DNA of 64,000 nt, from the NCBI RefSeq assembly GCF_003591005.1, contig NZ_QYYD01000024.1, positions 1 through 64,000 of the forward strand, read 5' to 3'. The notes beneath the pieces are model-generated. The model was not told where the DNA came from, did no database searches, and saw nothing but the letters and a program-made list of their open reading frames with translations. Numbering within the stretch: the first letter of the stretch is position 1; the number at the start of each line of letters is the position of its first letter. This DNA comes from Rhodopseudomonas palustris (lineage in GTDB: Bacteria; Pseudomonadota; Alphaproteobacteria; Rhizobiales; Xanthobacteraceae). The translations under genes were made by a program, and so were the position numbers. Positions 27,991 to 37,190 of the stretch are shown here, in pieces.

Positions 27991-28869
27991 TCAGCCCTCG
28001 ACGTGCGCGGTGGAGCCGAAGATGCCGCGCGGCCGCAGCAGCAGAACCGCGATGATCACGATGAAGGCGAAGGCATCGCGATAGGACGACGACAGATAGG
28101 CGACGCTGACGACCTCGACCAGGCCGATCACCAGCCCGCCGATCATCGCGCCGTAGACGTTGCCGAGCCCGCCGAGCAGCATCGCCGCGAGCCCCTTGAT
28201 GCCCATGTCGACGCCCATATAGGGCGAGATCGAATTGAACGACATGCCGACCAGCACGCCGGCGATGCCGGCCAGCGCCGAGGCGATCGCGAAGGTGAGG
28301 ATGATGATGCGGTCGCTGCGGATGCCGAGCGTGTTCGAGATCACCATGCTCTCGGCGGTGGCGCGCATCGCCATGCCGACGCGGGTCATCGTCACGAACA
28401 GATGCAGCGCGAACATCAGCCCGATCGACACCGTCAGGATCACCAGCTGCACCGAGGTCAGCGTCACCGGTCCGAGATGCCAGACCTGCGCCTCCATCTG
28501 CACCGGAAAGCCGACCTGCTCGCCGCCGAACACCCGGGTTGCGACTTCCTGCAACACCAGGCCGGCGCCGATCGTGCTGATCATCGGCGCCAGATAATGA
28601 CCCTTGCGGGAGCGGATCGGCTTGATCGCGACGAGATAGACCAGCACGCCGACCAGCGCGCCGGCGAGCGCCGCCACCGGCAGCGCCACGGCGACACCGC
28701 CGCCGGTCAACAGCACCATCTGCAACGCGATGAAGGCGCCGACCATGAACACTTCGCCATGGGCCAAGTGCACCAAATGCAACACACCAAATACCAGGGT
28801 GTAGCCGATGGCGATCAGCGCGTAGGCGCCTCCGAGCATCACTCCGTTCAACACCTGCTGCAGCAGCAT
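27991..28869 (-). CDS. HAAT ABC transporter permease, LivH type
   Basis: Inner-membrane permease of 292 aa opening MLLQQVLNGVMLGGAYALIA, the LivH signature, with AAMLLGGLGNVYGAMIGG near the C-terminus. It is the first gene of a seven-gene minus-strand operon (transporter, creatininase, amidohydrolase, isochorismatase). The promoter region is shared with the divergent dioxygenase operon at 28975 and holds a perfect 9-bp-arm palindrome. The nearest free binding protein is the one at 20201-21355. Confidence 0.93.
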   Translation of the reverse strand: MLLQQVLNGVMLGGAYALIAIGYTLVFGVLHLVHLAHGEVFMVGAFIALQMVLLTGGGVAVALPVAALAGALVGVLVYLVAIKPIRSRKGHYLAPMISTIGAGLVLQEVATRVFGGEQVGFPVQMEAQVWHLGPVTLTSVQLVILTVSIGLMFALHLFVTMTRVGMAMRATAESMVISNTLGIRSDRIIILTFAIASALAGIAGVLVGMSFNSISPYMGVDMGIKGLAAMLLGGLGNVYGAMIGGLVIGLVEVVSVAYLSSSYRDAFAFIVIIAVLLLRPRGIFGSTAHVEG

Positions 28870-28901
28870 CCCGAACCCCCGCCCCGCTCTCCTTACAGAT
28901 T

Positions 28902-28926
28902 TTATGCAATTAAGCTGATTGCATAA
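28902..28926. promoter_or_regulatory. Palindromic operator between divergent operons
   Basis: Perfect inverted repeat TTATGCAAT (28902-28910), 7-nt spacer, ATTGCATAA (28918-28926). It lies 33 bp upstream of the permease start at 28869 and 49 bp upstream of the dioxygenase start at 28975. The size and symmetry fit a GntR/FCD-type operator, and AGATTTTAT at 28897-28905 overlaps it and resembles the half-sites at 15920 and 22441. It could co-regulate both operons. Confidence 0.65.
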
Positions 28927-28974
28927 TCTTGGTCAACGTATATAAACGCCACAGGAAGTCGGGAGGAGGCGAGG

Positions 28975-29832
28975 ATGGCCCAAATCGTATTTGCCGCGGC
29001 GGCGCCGCATGCCCCAGCGATCGTCGGATTGTTCGACAAGGCGCCGGCCGACTCACAGAAAGTCGTGAAGGACACCTACGCGGCAATCACGCGCGAGCTC
29101 ATCGCCGCCAAGCCGGACGTGCTGATCGTGTTCGCCAACGATCACCTCGCCAACAGCCGCATCACCTTCTATCCGGACTTCCTGATCGGAGCCGGTGAGA
29201 CGCATCGCGGCCCGCACGAATGGTTTCAGGAATGGATCGGCTGCCGCGACTACGCCGCCAAGGGCAACCCGGCGGTGGCGAAGGCGCTGTTTCAGGGCAT
29301 GACGCGGCGTGGCGTGCGGATGTCGCTGCGCGACGAGAATCTCAAGTTTGACGACAACATCTCGGTGCCGGTGACGATGACGAATCTCGACACGACCGAG
29401 ATCACACTGGTGCCGGTGCTGCAGAACTGCACAGTGCCGCCGTTTCCGGACGCCAAGCGCTGCTTCGACGTCGGCCATGCGCTGCGCGACTTCATCGCCA
29501 ACGACCTGCCCGCGGACATGCGCGTTGGCCTGTTTGGCTCCGGCGGCCTCAGCCACGAGCCGGGCGGCGTCAAGTACTACAAGATCGACGAGGCGTTCGA
29601 TCGCCGCTTCCTCGAACTGAGCGCCGGCGGCGACCACAAAGCGCTGCTGTCCGAGATGACGGTGGAGCGAATGGAAGAGGCCGGCATCGGTGGCACCGCC
29701 GAGGTGCTGTCATGGTTCCCGGTGATGGCCGCGATCGGCGAGAGGCCCGGCCGTTCGTTCGGCTACACCGGGTGGCCGAGCTTCCGCTGCGGCGTCGGCG
29801 GGGTGATCTGGGATCTCGGCAAGGAACAGTGA
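28975..29832 (+). CDS. LigB-type class III extradiol ring-cleavage dioxygenase, large subunit
   Basis: Catalytic subunit of 285 aa of the LigB fold. Iron-binding and catalytic His are expected in AAAAPHAPAI near residue 12 and in VFANDHLANS; GSGGLSHEPGG is the conserved loop seen in protocatechuate 4,5-dioxygenase-type enzymes. GGGAGGAGG lies just upstream of the ATG. A LigA-like small subunit gene follows after 7 bp, as in true LigAB pairs. The enzyme cleaves a catechol-type or aminophenol-type ring next to its hydroxyl groups; gallate, protocatechuate or aminophenol analogues are all possible. An ACMSD-type enzyme downstream may decarboxylate the product. Confidence 0.88.
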   Translation: MAQIVFAAAAPHAPAIVGLFDKAPADSQKVVKDTYAAITRELIAAKPDVLIVFANDHLANSRITFYPDFLIGAGETHRGPHEWFQEWIGCRDYAAKGNPAVAKALFQGMTRRGVRMSLRDENLKFDDNISVPVTMTNLDTTEITLVPVLQNCTVPPFPDAKRCFDVGHALRDFIANDLPADMRVGLFGSGGLSHEPGGVKYYKIDEAFDRRFLELSAGGDHKALLSEMTVERMEEAGIGGTAEVLSWFPVMAAIGERPGRSFGYTGWPSFRCGVGGVIWDLGKEQ

Positions 29833-29839
29833 GGCGACC

Positions 29840-30157
29840 ATGGCCTGGGAACAATTCAATCCAAACCTGGCGACGCACGATCTCGTCCAGGACATGAAAT
29901 GGAATCCCGAGATCCGGCGCGAGTTCAAAGAGAACGAAGCCGCCGTGCTCGACCGATACAAGCTGCTGCCGGAGGAGCGCGCCGCCATCGAGCAGCGTGA
30001 TTTTCGCAAGCTCTACGATCTCGGCATGCATCCCTATCTCGGCGGCCAGCTGTCACGCTTCATCTGGGGCAACGATGCCGCCAAGGGCGCGGTCGAAGCC
30101 TCCAACCGGCTGGTCGCCTCGCTGCAGGGACACGGCCGCGATATCCCCAACAGCTGA
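29840..30157 (+). CDS. LigA-type extradiol dioxygenase small subunit
   Basis: All-alpha protein of 105 aa. The blocks WNPEIRREFKENEAAVLDRYKLLPEERAAI and DLGMHPYLGGQLSRFIWG match the LigA domain, which caps the active site of the LigB subunit. The size and the 7-bp spacing after the LigB-type gene fit an alpha2-beta2-type enzyme. It would have no activity alone. Confidence 0.88.
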   Translation: MAWEQFNPNLATHDLVQDMKWNPEIRREFKENEAAVLDRYKLLPEERAAIEQRDFRKLYDLGMHPYLGGQLSRFIWGNDAAKGAVEASNRLVASLQGHGRDIPNS

Positions 30158-30226
30158 TCGGCGCCGCCGCCCGTCTGCTCAAATGCTCCCGTGGAGCCGA
30201 CCATCGTCGGCCCGGACCGAGATTTC

Positions 30227-31180
30227 ATGCCAGCACACCGCATCGACGTTCATCATCATATCCTGCCTCCGAACTACGTCACAAAGATCGGAGACGACCG
30301 CATCGGTCCGATGATCGTTGCCGGCAAGACCCCGGTCTGGACGCCGCAGCATTCGATCGACGCGATGAATCGCAATGGCATCGAGAAGGCGATCACCTCG
30401 ATCTCGGCGCCCGGCCTGTGGTGCAGCGACGCCACCGAAACTCGCGTTCTCACCCGCGAATGCAACGACTACGCGGCCCAGATGCGGCTGGACTATCCCG
30501 GCCGGTTCGGCATGTTCGCCAGCCTGCCGCTGCCCGACATCGACTCGAGCCTGCAAGAAATCGGCTACGCGCTCGACACGCTGCATGCCGACGGCATCGG
30601 GCTTCTCACCAACTACGATGGAAAGTATCCGGGCGATGCGATGTTCGCGCCGGTGTTCGACGAACTCAACCGCCGCAAGGCGGTTGTTTATTTCCATCCG
30701 ACCGACGCGCCGTGCTGCCACGCTCATAGCCTTGGCGTCACATTGCCGGCGGCGACGCTCGACTTTCCGTTCGACACCACCAAGGCGATCACCAGCCTGC
30801 TGTTCAGCGGCACCTTCGCGCGTTGCCGCGATATCCGCTTCATCTTCTCCCACGCCGGCGGCACCATCCCGTTTCTGGCCGAGCGCATCGCGCGGCTCGA
30901 GGTCCGTCCCGAATTTCGCGCCGGGGTCCCGGACGGCGTGATGTTCGAGTTAAGGCGGCTGTTCTTCGACACGGCATTGTCGGCGAACGAGCTCGCCTTC
31001 AGCGCCCTGCTCAAGCTGGTTGCACCGGCCCAGGTGCTGTTCGGCAGCGACTATCCGTTCGCGCCGGAGACCACCATGGCCGCGACTGTCAAGGGACTGG
31101 CCAATCTGGGCCTGCCGGAAGACGTGCTGCGCGCGATCGAGCGTGACAACGCGCTGCGGTTGTTGAATGAGCAACCGTAG
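30227..31180 (+). CDS. ACMSD-type amidohydrolase (Amidohydro_2), probable decarboxylase
   Basis: Barrel metalloenzyme of 317 aa of the Amidohydro_2 family. RIDVHHHILPP carries the HxH motif, VVYFHPTD and IFSHAGG supply His residues, and LFGSDYPFAPE the catalytic Asp. This layout is shared by aminocarboxymuconate-semialdehyde decarboxylase (ACMSD, NbaD), 6-methylsalicylate decarboxylase and related non-oxidative decarboxylases; LigI/LigJ hydrolases are more distant. The ATG at 30227 fits the family better than a GTG at 30191, but neither has a strong ribosome-binding site. It could decarboxylate the LigAB product, or supply the ACMS step missing from the 3-hydroxyanthranilate operon 15 kb away. 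Confidence 0.83.
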   Translation: MPAHRIDVHHHILPPNYVTKIGDDRIGPMIVAGKTPVWTPQHSIDAMNRNGIEKAITSISAPGLWCSDATETRVLTRECNDYAAQMRLDYPGRFGMFASLPLPDIDSSLQEIGYALDTLHADGIGLLTNYDGKYPGDAMFAPVFDELNRRKAVVYFHPTDAPCCHAHSLGVTLPAATLDFPFDTTKAITSLLFSGTFARCRDIRFIFSHAGGTIPFLAERIARLEVRPEFRAGVPDGVMFELRRLFFDTALSANELAFSALLKLVAPAQVLFGSDYPFAPETTMAATVKGLANLGLPEDVLRAIERDNALRLLNEQP

Positions 31181-31356
31181 GTCGACGCCGCTCTGAGGTC
31201 CCAAGGCTCGCGGCGGACCAGAAGGCCGATTTGGCTTTCAAGGCTAATGTGCGGACACGCAGCAGGCGCTCGCACAGCGACGACTGCCGGAGTCCAGCGT
31301 GCCCGACAGCCGTGACTTGCCGAGATCCAGCGGCTTGCAGGGAATGATGACGTGGG

Positions 31357-33732
31357 TCATCGCGCCACCGCCATTTGCTTCGGCACGAACGGCGTCATCA
31401 CCAGGTCCTGCAGCTCCGGCGCCGCCAAGCTGGCGGCGCGGCGCTCGGCAGCAGCAGGCCGATACAGCGTGGTGCGCTGCTCAGGGGTGCGGCCGGCGCG
31501 GCTGATCAGGGCATCCATCGCCTCTGGCGCCAATTCCTGGCCATGCTGGGTGCCGGCGGCGCGGGAGATGCTCTCGTTCATCAGCGTGCCGCCGAGATCG
31601 TTGACGCCGGAGCGCAGCAGGCTCGCCACGCCCTCCTCGCCGAGTTTCACCCATGACGCCTGGATGTTGCTGATCAGCGGATGCAGCACCAGCCGCGCCA
31701 CCGCGTGCATCAGCCGCACCTCGCGCCAGGTCGGCCCACTGCGCGCCTGGCCGCGCAGCGACATCGGCGCCTCCATGTGGATGAACGGCAGCGGCACGAA
31801 CTCCGTGAAGCCGCCGGTCTCCTCCTGCAGATCGCGGATGCGCAACAGATGCGCCGCCCAGCTGTCATAGGTTTCGACATGGCCGAACATGATGGTCGCC
31901 GTGGTGCGCAGCCCGACACGATGCGCGCTGCGCACGACGTCGAGCCAGATCTGCGTCGTGAGCTTGTCGGCGCAGATGATTTGGCGAACTTTGTCGTCGA
32001 GGATCTCGGCCGCCGTTCCTGGAAGCGAGCCGAGGCCGGCATCGCGCAGCATCGCCAGGAAGCGTTCGACCGGCAGGCCGAGCGTAGCAGCGCCTTGACT
32101 GACTTCGAGCGGCGAGAAGGCATGGACGTGCATATCCGGCACCTCGTCCTTCACGGCGCGGAGCAGGTCGAGATAGGTCTGGCCGGTGTAGTGCGGGTTG
32201 ATGCCGCCCTGCATGCAGACTTCCGTCGCGCCGCGGTCCCACGCTTCGCGGGCGCGGCGTGCGACCTCTTCGAGCGACAGGTCGTAAGGGCGCCCGCGCA
32301 GATGATCGTGGGTCTTTCCCTTGGAGAACGCGCAGAACTTGCACGTGTAGCTGCAGACGTTGGTGTAGTTGATGTTGCGGTTAACGACGTAGCGCACGGT
32401 GTCGCCGCTGGTCTGCGCGCGCAGCGCATCGGCCGCCTCGCAGATCATGTCGACGTCGCCGCCGCGCGCCGCGAACAAGGTCGTGACTTCCTGATTGCCG
32501 AGCCGCGTTCCGGTGGCCGCGCGTGCCACGAGCCGTTCGAGCGAGATGTCGCGACGCGCGCGCTTGCGCAGCGGCGGGATCGGCGCCAGGCCGCCCGGCA
32601 TCCAGCCGTCCTCGCGCGCGAAGCCGTCGCCGTCGACGACCTTGAGCACCTTCGGCAACAGCGACGGATCAATCCATTGCGCGGCGTTGCGCACATAGGC
32701 CGGATACACCGCGAGCCGCGGCTGCAAGGTCAGACCGGCGGCCTCGGTGGCCTCCTGCAGCCGCGCGATCTCCGGCCACGGCGCTTCCGGATTGACGTGG
32801 TCGGCGGTGACCGGCGAGATCCCGCCCCAATCGTTGATGCCTGCCTCGAGCAGCCGCGGATAGTTCGCGTAGCTGAGATTCGGCGGGACCTGGATGTTCA
32901 TCGCCGGGCCGAAGATCAGCCGCGCCACCGCCGCGGTCCATAACAGATCGTCGAGCCCGGGCTCGTCATAGCCGGCGAACCGCGTCTCGGCCTTGGCGCG
33001 AAAATTCTGGACGATGATTTCCTGCAGATGGCCATGGCGCTCGTGCAGATCGCGCAGCGCCAACAGCGACTGCACCCGCTCGAGCCTGATCTCGCCGATG
33101 CCGATGAGGATGCCGCTGGTGAACGGCACGCGCAGACGGCCGGCCGCCTCGATCGCGGCGAGCCGCACCGCTGGCAGCTTGTCGGGCGAGCCGAAATGCG
33201 CTCCGCCGCGTTCGCACAGCCGCTCGGAGAGGCTCTCCAGCATGAGGCCTTGTGACACGCTGACTTTGCGCAGCCGCGCGGTCTCCGCCTCGCTCATCAC
33301 GCCGGCGTTGACGTGCGGCAGCAGGCCGGTCTCGGCCAGGATCAGCTTGCAGATCTTCTCGATGTAGTCGACCGTGGAGCCGACGCCCTGCGCGTCAAGG
33401 AATTCGCGGGCCGCCGCGTAACGCAGCTCCGGCTTGTCGCCGAGCGTCAGCAGCGCCTCGTGGCAGCCCGCCGCCTGCCCAGCGTGAACGATGGCCAGCA
33501 CCTCGTCCGGCGACAGAAACGCCGCCTCGACCTGCCGCGGCGTCTTGGCGAAGGTGCAATAGCCGCAACTGTCACGGCACAGCCGAGTCAACGGCACGAA
33601 TACCTTGCGCGAGTAGCTGATCACGCCGCGGTGGCCGTCGCGACCAAGCGTCCGCGCCTCGCCCAGCAACTCGGCCAGCGGCATCGCCTCATAGGCTCGC
33701 AACAGGTCTTCCGCCGCTCCGTCCAACCGCAT
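31357..33732 (-). CDS. fbiC: 7,8-didemethyl-8-hydroxy-5-deazariboflavin (FO) synthase FbiC
   Basis: Bifunctional radical-SAM enzyme of 791 aa that joins a tyrosine-derived fragment to 5-amino-6-ribitylaminouracil to make FO, the F420 chromophore. It has two radical-SAM halves: a CofG half with Cys52, Cys56 and Cys59 (CRDSCGYC) and a CofH half with Cys460, Cys464 and Cys467 (CSYTCKFC), followed by TEVCMQGGINP. The fused form is typical of actinobacteria; archaea split it. No cofC, cofD or cofE gene is in the window, so the rest of the F420 pathway must lie elsewhere. Its promoter carries the same palindrome as four other units of the F420 regulon. An AAAGG ribosome-binding site precedes the ATG. 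Confidence 0.96.
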   Translation of the reverse strand: MRLDGAAEDLLRAYEAMPLAELLGEARTLGRDGHRGVISYSRKVFVPLTRLCRDSCGYCTFAKTPRQVEAAFLSPDEVLAIVHAGQAAGCHEALLTLGDKPELRYAAAREFLDAQGVGSTVDYIEKICKLILAETGLLPHVNAGVMSEAETARLRKVSVSQGLMLESLSERLCERGGAHFGSPDKLPAVRLAAIEAAGRLRVPFTSGILIGIGEIRLERVQSLLALRDLHERHGHLQEIIVQNFRAKAETRFAGYDEPGLDDLLWTAAVARLIFGPAMNIQVPPNLSYANYPRLLEAGINDWGGISPVTADHVNPEAPWPEIARLQEATEAAGLTLQPRLAVYPAYVRNAAQWIDPSLLPKVLKVVDGDGFAREDGWMPGGLAPIPPLRKRARRDISLERLVARAATGTRLGNQEVTTLFAARGGDVDMICEAADALRAQTSGDTVRYVVNRNINYTNVCSYTCKFCAFSKGKTHDHLRGRPYDLSLEEVARRAREAWDRGATEVCMQGGINPHYTGQTYLDLLRAVKDEVPDMHVHAFSPLEVSQGAATLGLPVERFLAMLRDAGLGSLPGTAAEILDDKVRQIICADKLTTQIWLDVVRSAHRVGLRTTATIMFGHVETYDSWAAHLLRIRDLQEETGGFTEFVPLPFIHMEAPMSLRGQARSGPTWREVRLMHAVARLVLHPLISNIQASWVKLGEEGVASLLRSGVNDLGGTLMNESISRAAGTQHGQELAPEAMDALISRAGRTPEQRTTLYRPAAAERRAASLAAPELQDLVMTPFVPKQMAVAR

Positions 33733-33803
33733 CTCAATCGACCTTTACCAGCTGCCGAGCGACCTCAGAGACGTCGCCAAAACGCCCGCGATCAAAGCTC
33801 GAT

Positions 33804-33858
33804 GTTTCATTTGTTGAAACATCGTTTTAATTTTGGCAACACTGCGTAGGCCTGTCAA
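33804..33858 (-). promoter_or_regulatory. fbiC promoter with F420-regulon palindrome
   Basis: On the minus strand: TTGACA (33858-33853), 17-bp spacer, CAAAAT (33835-33830), then the palindrome GTTTCA-N5-TGAAAC at 33804-33820. The palindrome extends to perfect 10-bp arms (33800-33824). It would overlap the transcription start, the position of a repressor site, 72 bp ahead of the fbiC ATG. The rest of the 236-bp gap to 33968 shows nothing else. Confidence 0.75.
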
Positions 33859-33968
33859 ATCACGCGGCTCCTGTGGGGCTCAATTCGCGGTCCTTCCTGA
33901 ACCGCGGAATCTGTCGCACGGCGCTTTAGGCAACGGGACGCGCCCCGCCTCGACACGCACGCTCTCGA

Positions 33969-35222
33969 TTACTGATATCGAGCCAAGGACAGATCGGACG
34001 CGTCGATCTCCGGCTGCATCCCACTCACCAGATCGGCGACAATTCGGCCCGACCCGCACGCCATCGTCCATCCGAGCGTGCCGTGGCCGGAATTGATGTA
34101 GAGGTTGCGATGCTGTGTGGCGCCGATAATCGGCGTGCCGTCGGGTGTCATCGGCCGGAGGCCGGTCCAGAACGAAGCGCTCGCCTGATCGCCCGCACCG
34201 CCGAACAGGTCTTCGACGGAGTGCTGCAGCGTGTCCCGCCTGGCTTGCGGAAGATCGAAATTGAAGCCGGCGATCTCGGCCATGCCGCCGACGCGAATGC
34301 GGGATCCCAGCCGCGTAATGGCCACCTTGTAGGTCTCGTCCATGACAGTCGACACCGGCGCGCGGGCCTCGTCGACGATCGGCACGGTGATCGAATAACC
34401 CTTGAGCGGATAGACCGGGACGCGCAGCCCGAGCGGCGCCAGCAAAGCCGGCGTATAGCTGCCCAGAGCGGCGACGAACACATCGGCACGCTCGTCACCC
34501 TGATCGGTGCCAACAGAGGTCACCGCGCCGGAGTCCACACGCAAGCCGCGGATGTCGACATTGAAGCGAAACTCGACGCCGATCCGCTCGCATAGATCTT
34601 TCAGCGCATTGGTGAACTTGAAGCAGTCGCCGGTCTCATCGTTGGGCAGCCGCAATCCCCCGGCGATCTTGTGCTCCACCCACCGCAGCCCCGGCTCGGC
34701 GGCCACGCAGCCCGCAGCATCCAGCAATTCGAATTCGACGCCGTCGTTCCTCAATACTGCGATGTCCTTGCCGACCGCATCGAGCTGTTCGGCCGTCCGA
34801 AACACCTGCAGCGTGCCAAGGGTGCGGTGATCGTAAGACACCCCCGTTTCTCGGCGCAGTTCGATCAGGCAGTCCCTGCTGTATTCGGCGAGCCGCACCA
34901 TGCGCGCTTTGTTGAGCGCGTAGCGCGCCGCCGTGCAATTGCGCAGCATCGCGGCGAGCCATCGCCACATGGCCGGATCTGCGGTCGGCCGGATCACCAA
35001 CGGCGCGTGCTTGGCAAACAGCCATTTCAACGCCTTCAGCGGAATCCCCGGCGCCGCCCAGGGCGACGCATAGCCTGGCGAAATCTCACCGGCATTCGCG
35101 TAGCTGGTTTCGAGCGCGGGTGCCTCGCGTCGGTCGAGCACAACGACCTGATGGCCGGCCTTGGCCAGGTAATAAGCGGACGTCACCCCGATCACGCCCG
35201 CGCCGAGCACAACCACCTTCAT
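33969..35222 (-). CDS. dadA: D-amino acid dehydrogenase small subunit
   Basis: FAD-dependent DAO-family dehydrogenase of 417 aa. The Rossmann motif [21 protein letters not shown] is at the very N-terminus; [20 protein letters not shown] and [15 protein letters not shown] are DadA hallmarks. It oxidises D-amino acids (D-alanine best) to 2-oxo acids plus ammonia, passing electrons to the respiratory chain. ATG 35222 gives the standard family start. It is divergent from an Lrp-type regulator, the arrangement usual for dadA, and is probably activated by it. No F420-regulon palindrome occurs in this gap, so it seems to be an unrelated insertion between fbiC and the hydroxylase operon. Confidence 0.92.
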   Translation of the reverse strand: MKVVVLGAGVIGVTSAYYLAKAGHQVVVLDRREAPALETSYANAGEISPGYASPWAAPGIPLKALKWLFAKHAPLVIRPTADPAMWRWLAAMLRNCTAARYALNKARMVRLAEYSRDCLIELRRETGVSYDHRTLGTLQVFRTAEQLDAVGKDIAVLRNDGVEFELLDAAGCVAAEPGLRWVEHKIAGGLRLPNDETGDCFKFTNALKDLCERIGVEFRFNVDIRGLRVDSGAVTSVGTDQGDERADVFVAALGSYTPALLAPLGLRVPVYPLKGYSITVPIVDEARAPVSTVMDETYKVAITRLGSRIRVGGMAEIAGFNFDLPQARRDTLQHSVEDLFGGAGDQASASFWTGLRPMTPDGTPIIGATQHRNLYINSGHGTLGWTMACGSGRIVADLVSGMQPEIDASDLSLARYQ

Positions 35223-35465
35223 TGGATCCCGGTGCTTTCTTGATTGGTCTCGGCCAGCGGCAGATCGCTGCAGAACCTGCCCGCGGCCGTCACCTCCACA
35301 TTGCCCATTCCGTCTGCTCGTTCGCTCATGCAATTCGCCCGAACGACCTCGTTCACCCTAGCGCAATTGTCGCGCAATAGGCCGCCGAACGGCGCCGCTT
35401 TGCGTTGAACGATCGCGATCGACGCAATAATCTGCCGCCATTCGCAATTTCGTTTGGAACTCCGA

Positions 35466-35972
35466 ATGGATGAGATCGACCGCAATCTGGTGCGACTGCT
35501 CCGCCTCGATGCGCGGATGACCAATGCGAAGCTGGCCGAGGAAGTCGGGCTATCACCGTCGGCGTGCCTGAGACGTATCCGTCAGCTCGAGCAGAACGGG
35601 ACGATCCGCGGCTACACGGCGCTGGTCGGCCCGTCTCATCGCGAAGGAGCGCTGACCGTGATCATCAACATCTCACTGGAGCGGCAGACCGAGGATTATT
35701 TGAGCCGCTTCGAGCGGGCGATCCGCAAGTATCCCGAGATCCAGGAATGCTATCTGATGACCGGCGGTTCGGACTATCTGCTCCGCGTCGAGGTCGACAA
35801 TGCGGCCGAGTTCGAACGCATCCACACCGACATTCTGTCGACGCTCCCCGGCGTGTCGCGAATTCATTCCAGCTTTGCGATCCGCAACGCGCTGGCGGGA
35901 ACGAAGCAAGCCGGCCGCAAAGCCGACCGCGAGCCGCGCGGCGCACGACAACGGGCACCGCAGAAAAGCTGA
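35466..35972 (+). CDS. Lrp/AsnC family transcriptional regulator
   Basis: Regulator of 168 aa: N-terminal helix-turn-helix (MDEIDRNLVRLLRLDARMTNAKLAEEVGLSPSACLRRIRQLE) and C-terminal RAM ligand-binding domain (YLMTGGSDYLLRVEVDNAAEFE), then a basic tail of about 20 residues. The ATG at 35466 is preferred over the TTG at 35454, which adds four residues. Lrp/AsnC proteins bind amino acids and control the adjacent gene, so dadA across the 243-bp divergent gap is the likely target. Confidence 0.92.
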   Translation: MDEIDRNLVRLLRLDARMTNAKLAEEVGLSPSACLRRIRQLEQNGTIRGYTALVGPSHREGALTVIINISLERQTEDYLSRFERAIRKYPEIQECYLMTGGSDYLLRVEVDNAAEFERIHTDILSTLPGVSRIHSSFAIRNALAGTKQAGRKADREPRGARQRAPQKS

Positions 35973-36071
35973 GCGCCGGCGACCGATCCTGCCGGCCTTG
36001 ATCGTACTGCCGCCGATCCACGCGCGAGTCACGGCGCAGAGCGATCGGCAAGGTCCGGCGTGGACGAAGTC

Positions 36072-36704
36072 TTACGACTTGCCGAACACGCCTTTGATCT
36101 TCTGCCAGAGCAGGTTCCACATCAGCGCGCCCAGATTAAGCGACGGCGGCGGAGCAGCGGCCTGCAGTCGTTCGGCCGAAGGCGGCGTCGACGAGGACTG
36201 AGCTGGTGCCGACGACGGCAATTCCGCAGGCGGGACAGCGGCCGGCGCCGACGCTGAAGCGGCCAGCATCGCTTCGAGGTTGGTGGCGAACACCTTGGTG
36301 ATGCTGCCGGCGATCTCCTTGACGATGCCGGCGCGGCTGAATTGAGCCAGCGGTCCTGAAATCGAGTATTCCACCGAGAGATCGATCCGGGTCGCCGCAT
36401 CGCCGACGGCGTGAAGCTGATACTTGACCAGGGCCTTCACGCGCGTCGCGTTCTTGCCGTCTTTTCCAGCGCCGCTGATCGTGCCCGAATGCGTCGCCTC
36501 ATCGCGCACCACTTCGGCGTCACCGGCGAAGGCGGCCTTGATCGGCCCCAATTGAACCTTGAAGACGCCGGACGCCTTCTCGTTGCCGTCGACCTGCGTG
36601 ATCTCTGCGCCGGGGATACAGGACGCCGTCGCAGGCAGATCACCCAAGCCGCGCCACACCGTATCGAGAGTGCGGCCGACTTCGAAGGATTGATCGAGCT
36701 GCAT
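36072..36704 (-). CDS. CoxG/SRPBCC family protein
   Basis: Protein of 210 aa with an N-terminal SRPBCC domain (residues 1-150; MQLDQSFEVGRTLDTVWRGL, CIPGAEI) of the CoxG type, an Ala/Pro/Ser-rich linker of about 40 residues, and a short hydrophobic C-terminal stretch (LGALMWNLLWQKIKGVF) that may anchor it to the membrane. CoxG proteins accompany molybdenum hydroxylases; in CO dehydrogenase systems CoxG helps membrane attachment of the enzyme. It is the last gene of the eight-gene operon from 44966, 12 bp after the CoxS-type subunit. Confidence 0.87.
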   Translation of the reverse strand: MQLDQSFEVGRTLDTVWRGLGDLPATASCIPGAEITQVDGNEKASGVFKVQLGPIKAAFAGDAEVVRDEATHSGTISGAGKDGKNATRVKALVKYQLHAVGDAATRIDLSVEYSISGPLAQFSRAGIVKEIAGSITKVFATNLEAMLAASASAPAAVPPAELPSSAPAQSSSTPPSAERLQAAAPPPSLNLGALMWNLLWQKIKGVFGKS

Positions 36705-36716
36705 GAAACTGTCTCC

Positions 36717-37190
36717 TCACGCTTTCGCGCGATTGGCCGCGTAGATGTTTTCGACCGCCCGGATGATGCCTTGATAGCCGGTGCAGCGACACAGATTGCC
36801 GGACATTTCGCGGGCGATATCGGCGGGGTCGAGATCCGGAAAACGCGTCACCAGATCGTAGGCCGTCATCAGCATGCCGGGCGTGCAATAGCCACACTGC
36901 AAGGCGTGCTCTTTCGAGAACTCGCTTCGGAGCGCGTTCATCTGAGCGTCGTCGCCGAAGCCTTCGATGGTGCGGATATCGCGGCCATCGCAGGCCGCGG
37001 CGAGCGCGATACACGAGCGCGCCGACACGCCGTCGATATGCACCGTACAGGCGCCGCAGACGCCGTGTTCGCAGCCGACGTGGGTGCCGGTCAGATGCTG
37101 CTTCTCGCGGAGAAAATCGACCAGGGACAAGCGCGGCTCGACGCTGGCCTGCACGACCTCGCCGTTGATGGTGAGGGAGATCTCGATCAT
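36717..37190 (-). CDS. Molybdenum hydroxylase 2Fe-2S small subunit (CoxS type)
   Basis: Electron-transfer subunit of 157 aa with two [2Fe-2S] sites: a plant-ferredoxin-type cluster CEHGVCGAC followed by SCIAL, and the helical-bundle cluster QCGYC...CRCTG. This is the gamma subunit of xanthine-oxidase-family hydroxylases. ATG 37190 overlaps the CoxM-type stop (ATGA); the GTG at 37199 would add three residues and is less likely. It carries electrons from the molybdenum subunit to FAD. Confidence 0.93.
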   Translation of the reverse strand: MIEISLTINGEVVQASVEPRLSLVDFLREKQHLTGTHVGCEHGVCGACTVHIDGVSARSCIALAAACDGRDIRTIEGFGDDAQMNALRSEFSKEHALQCGYCTPGMLMTAYDLVTRFPDLDPADIAREMSGNLCRCTGYQGIIRAVENIYAANRAKA

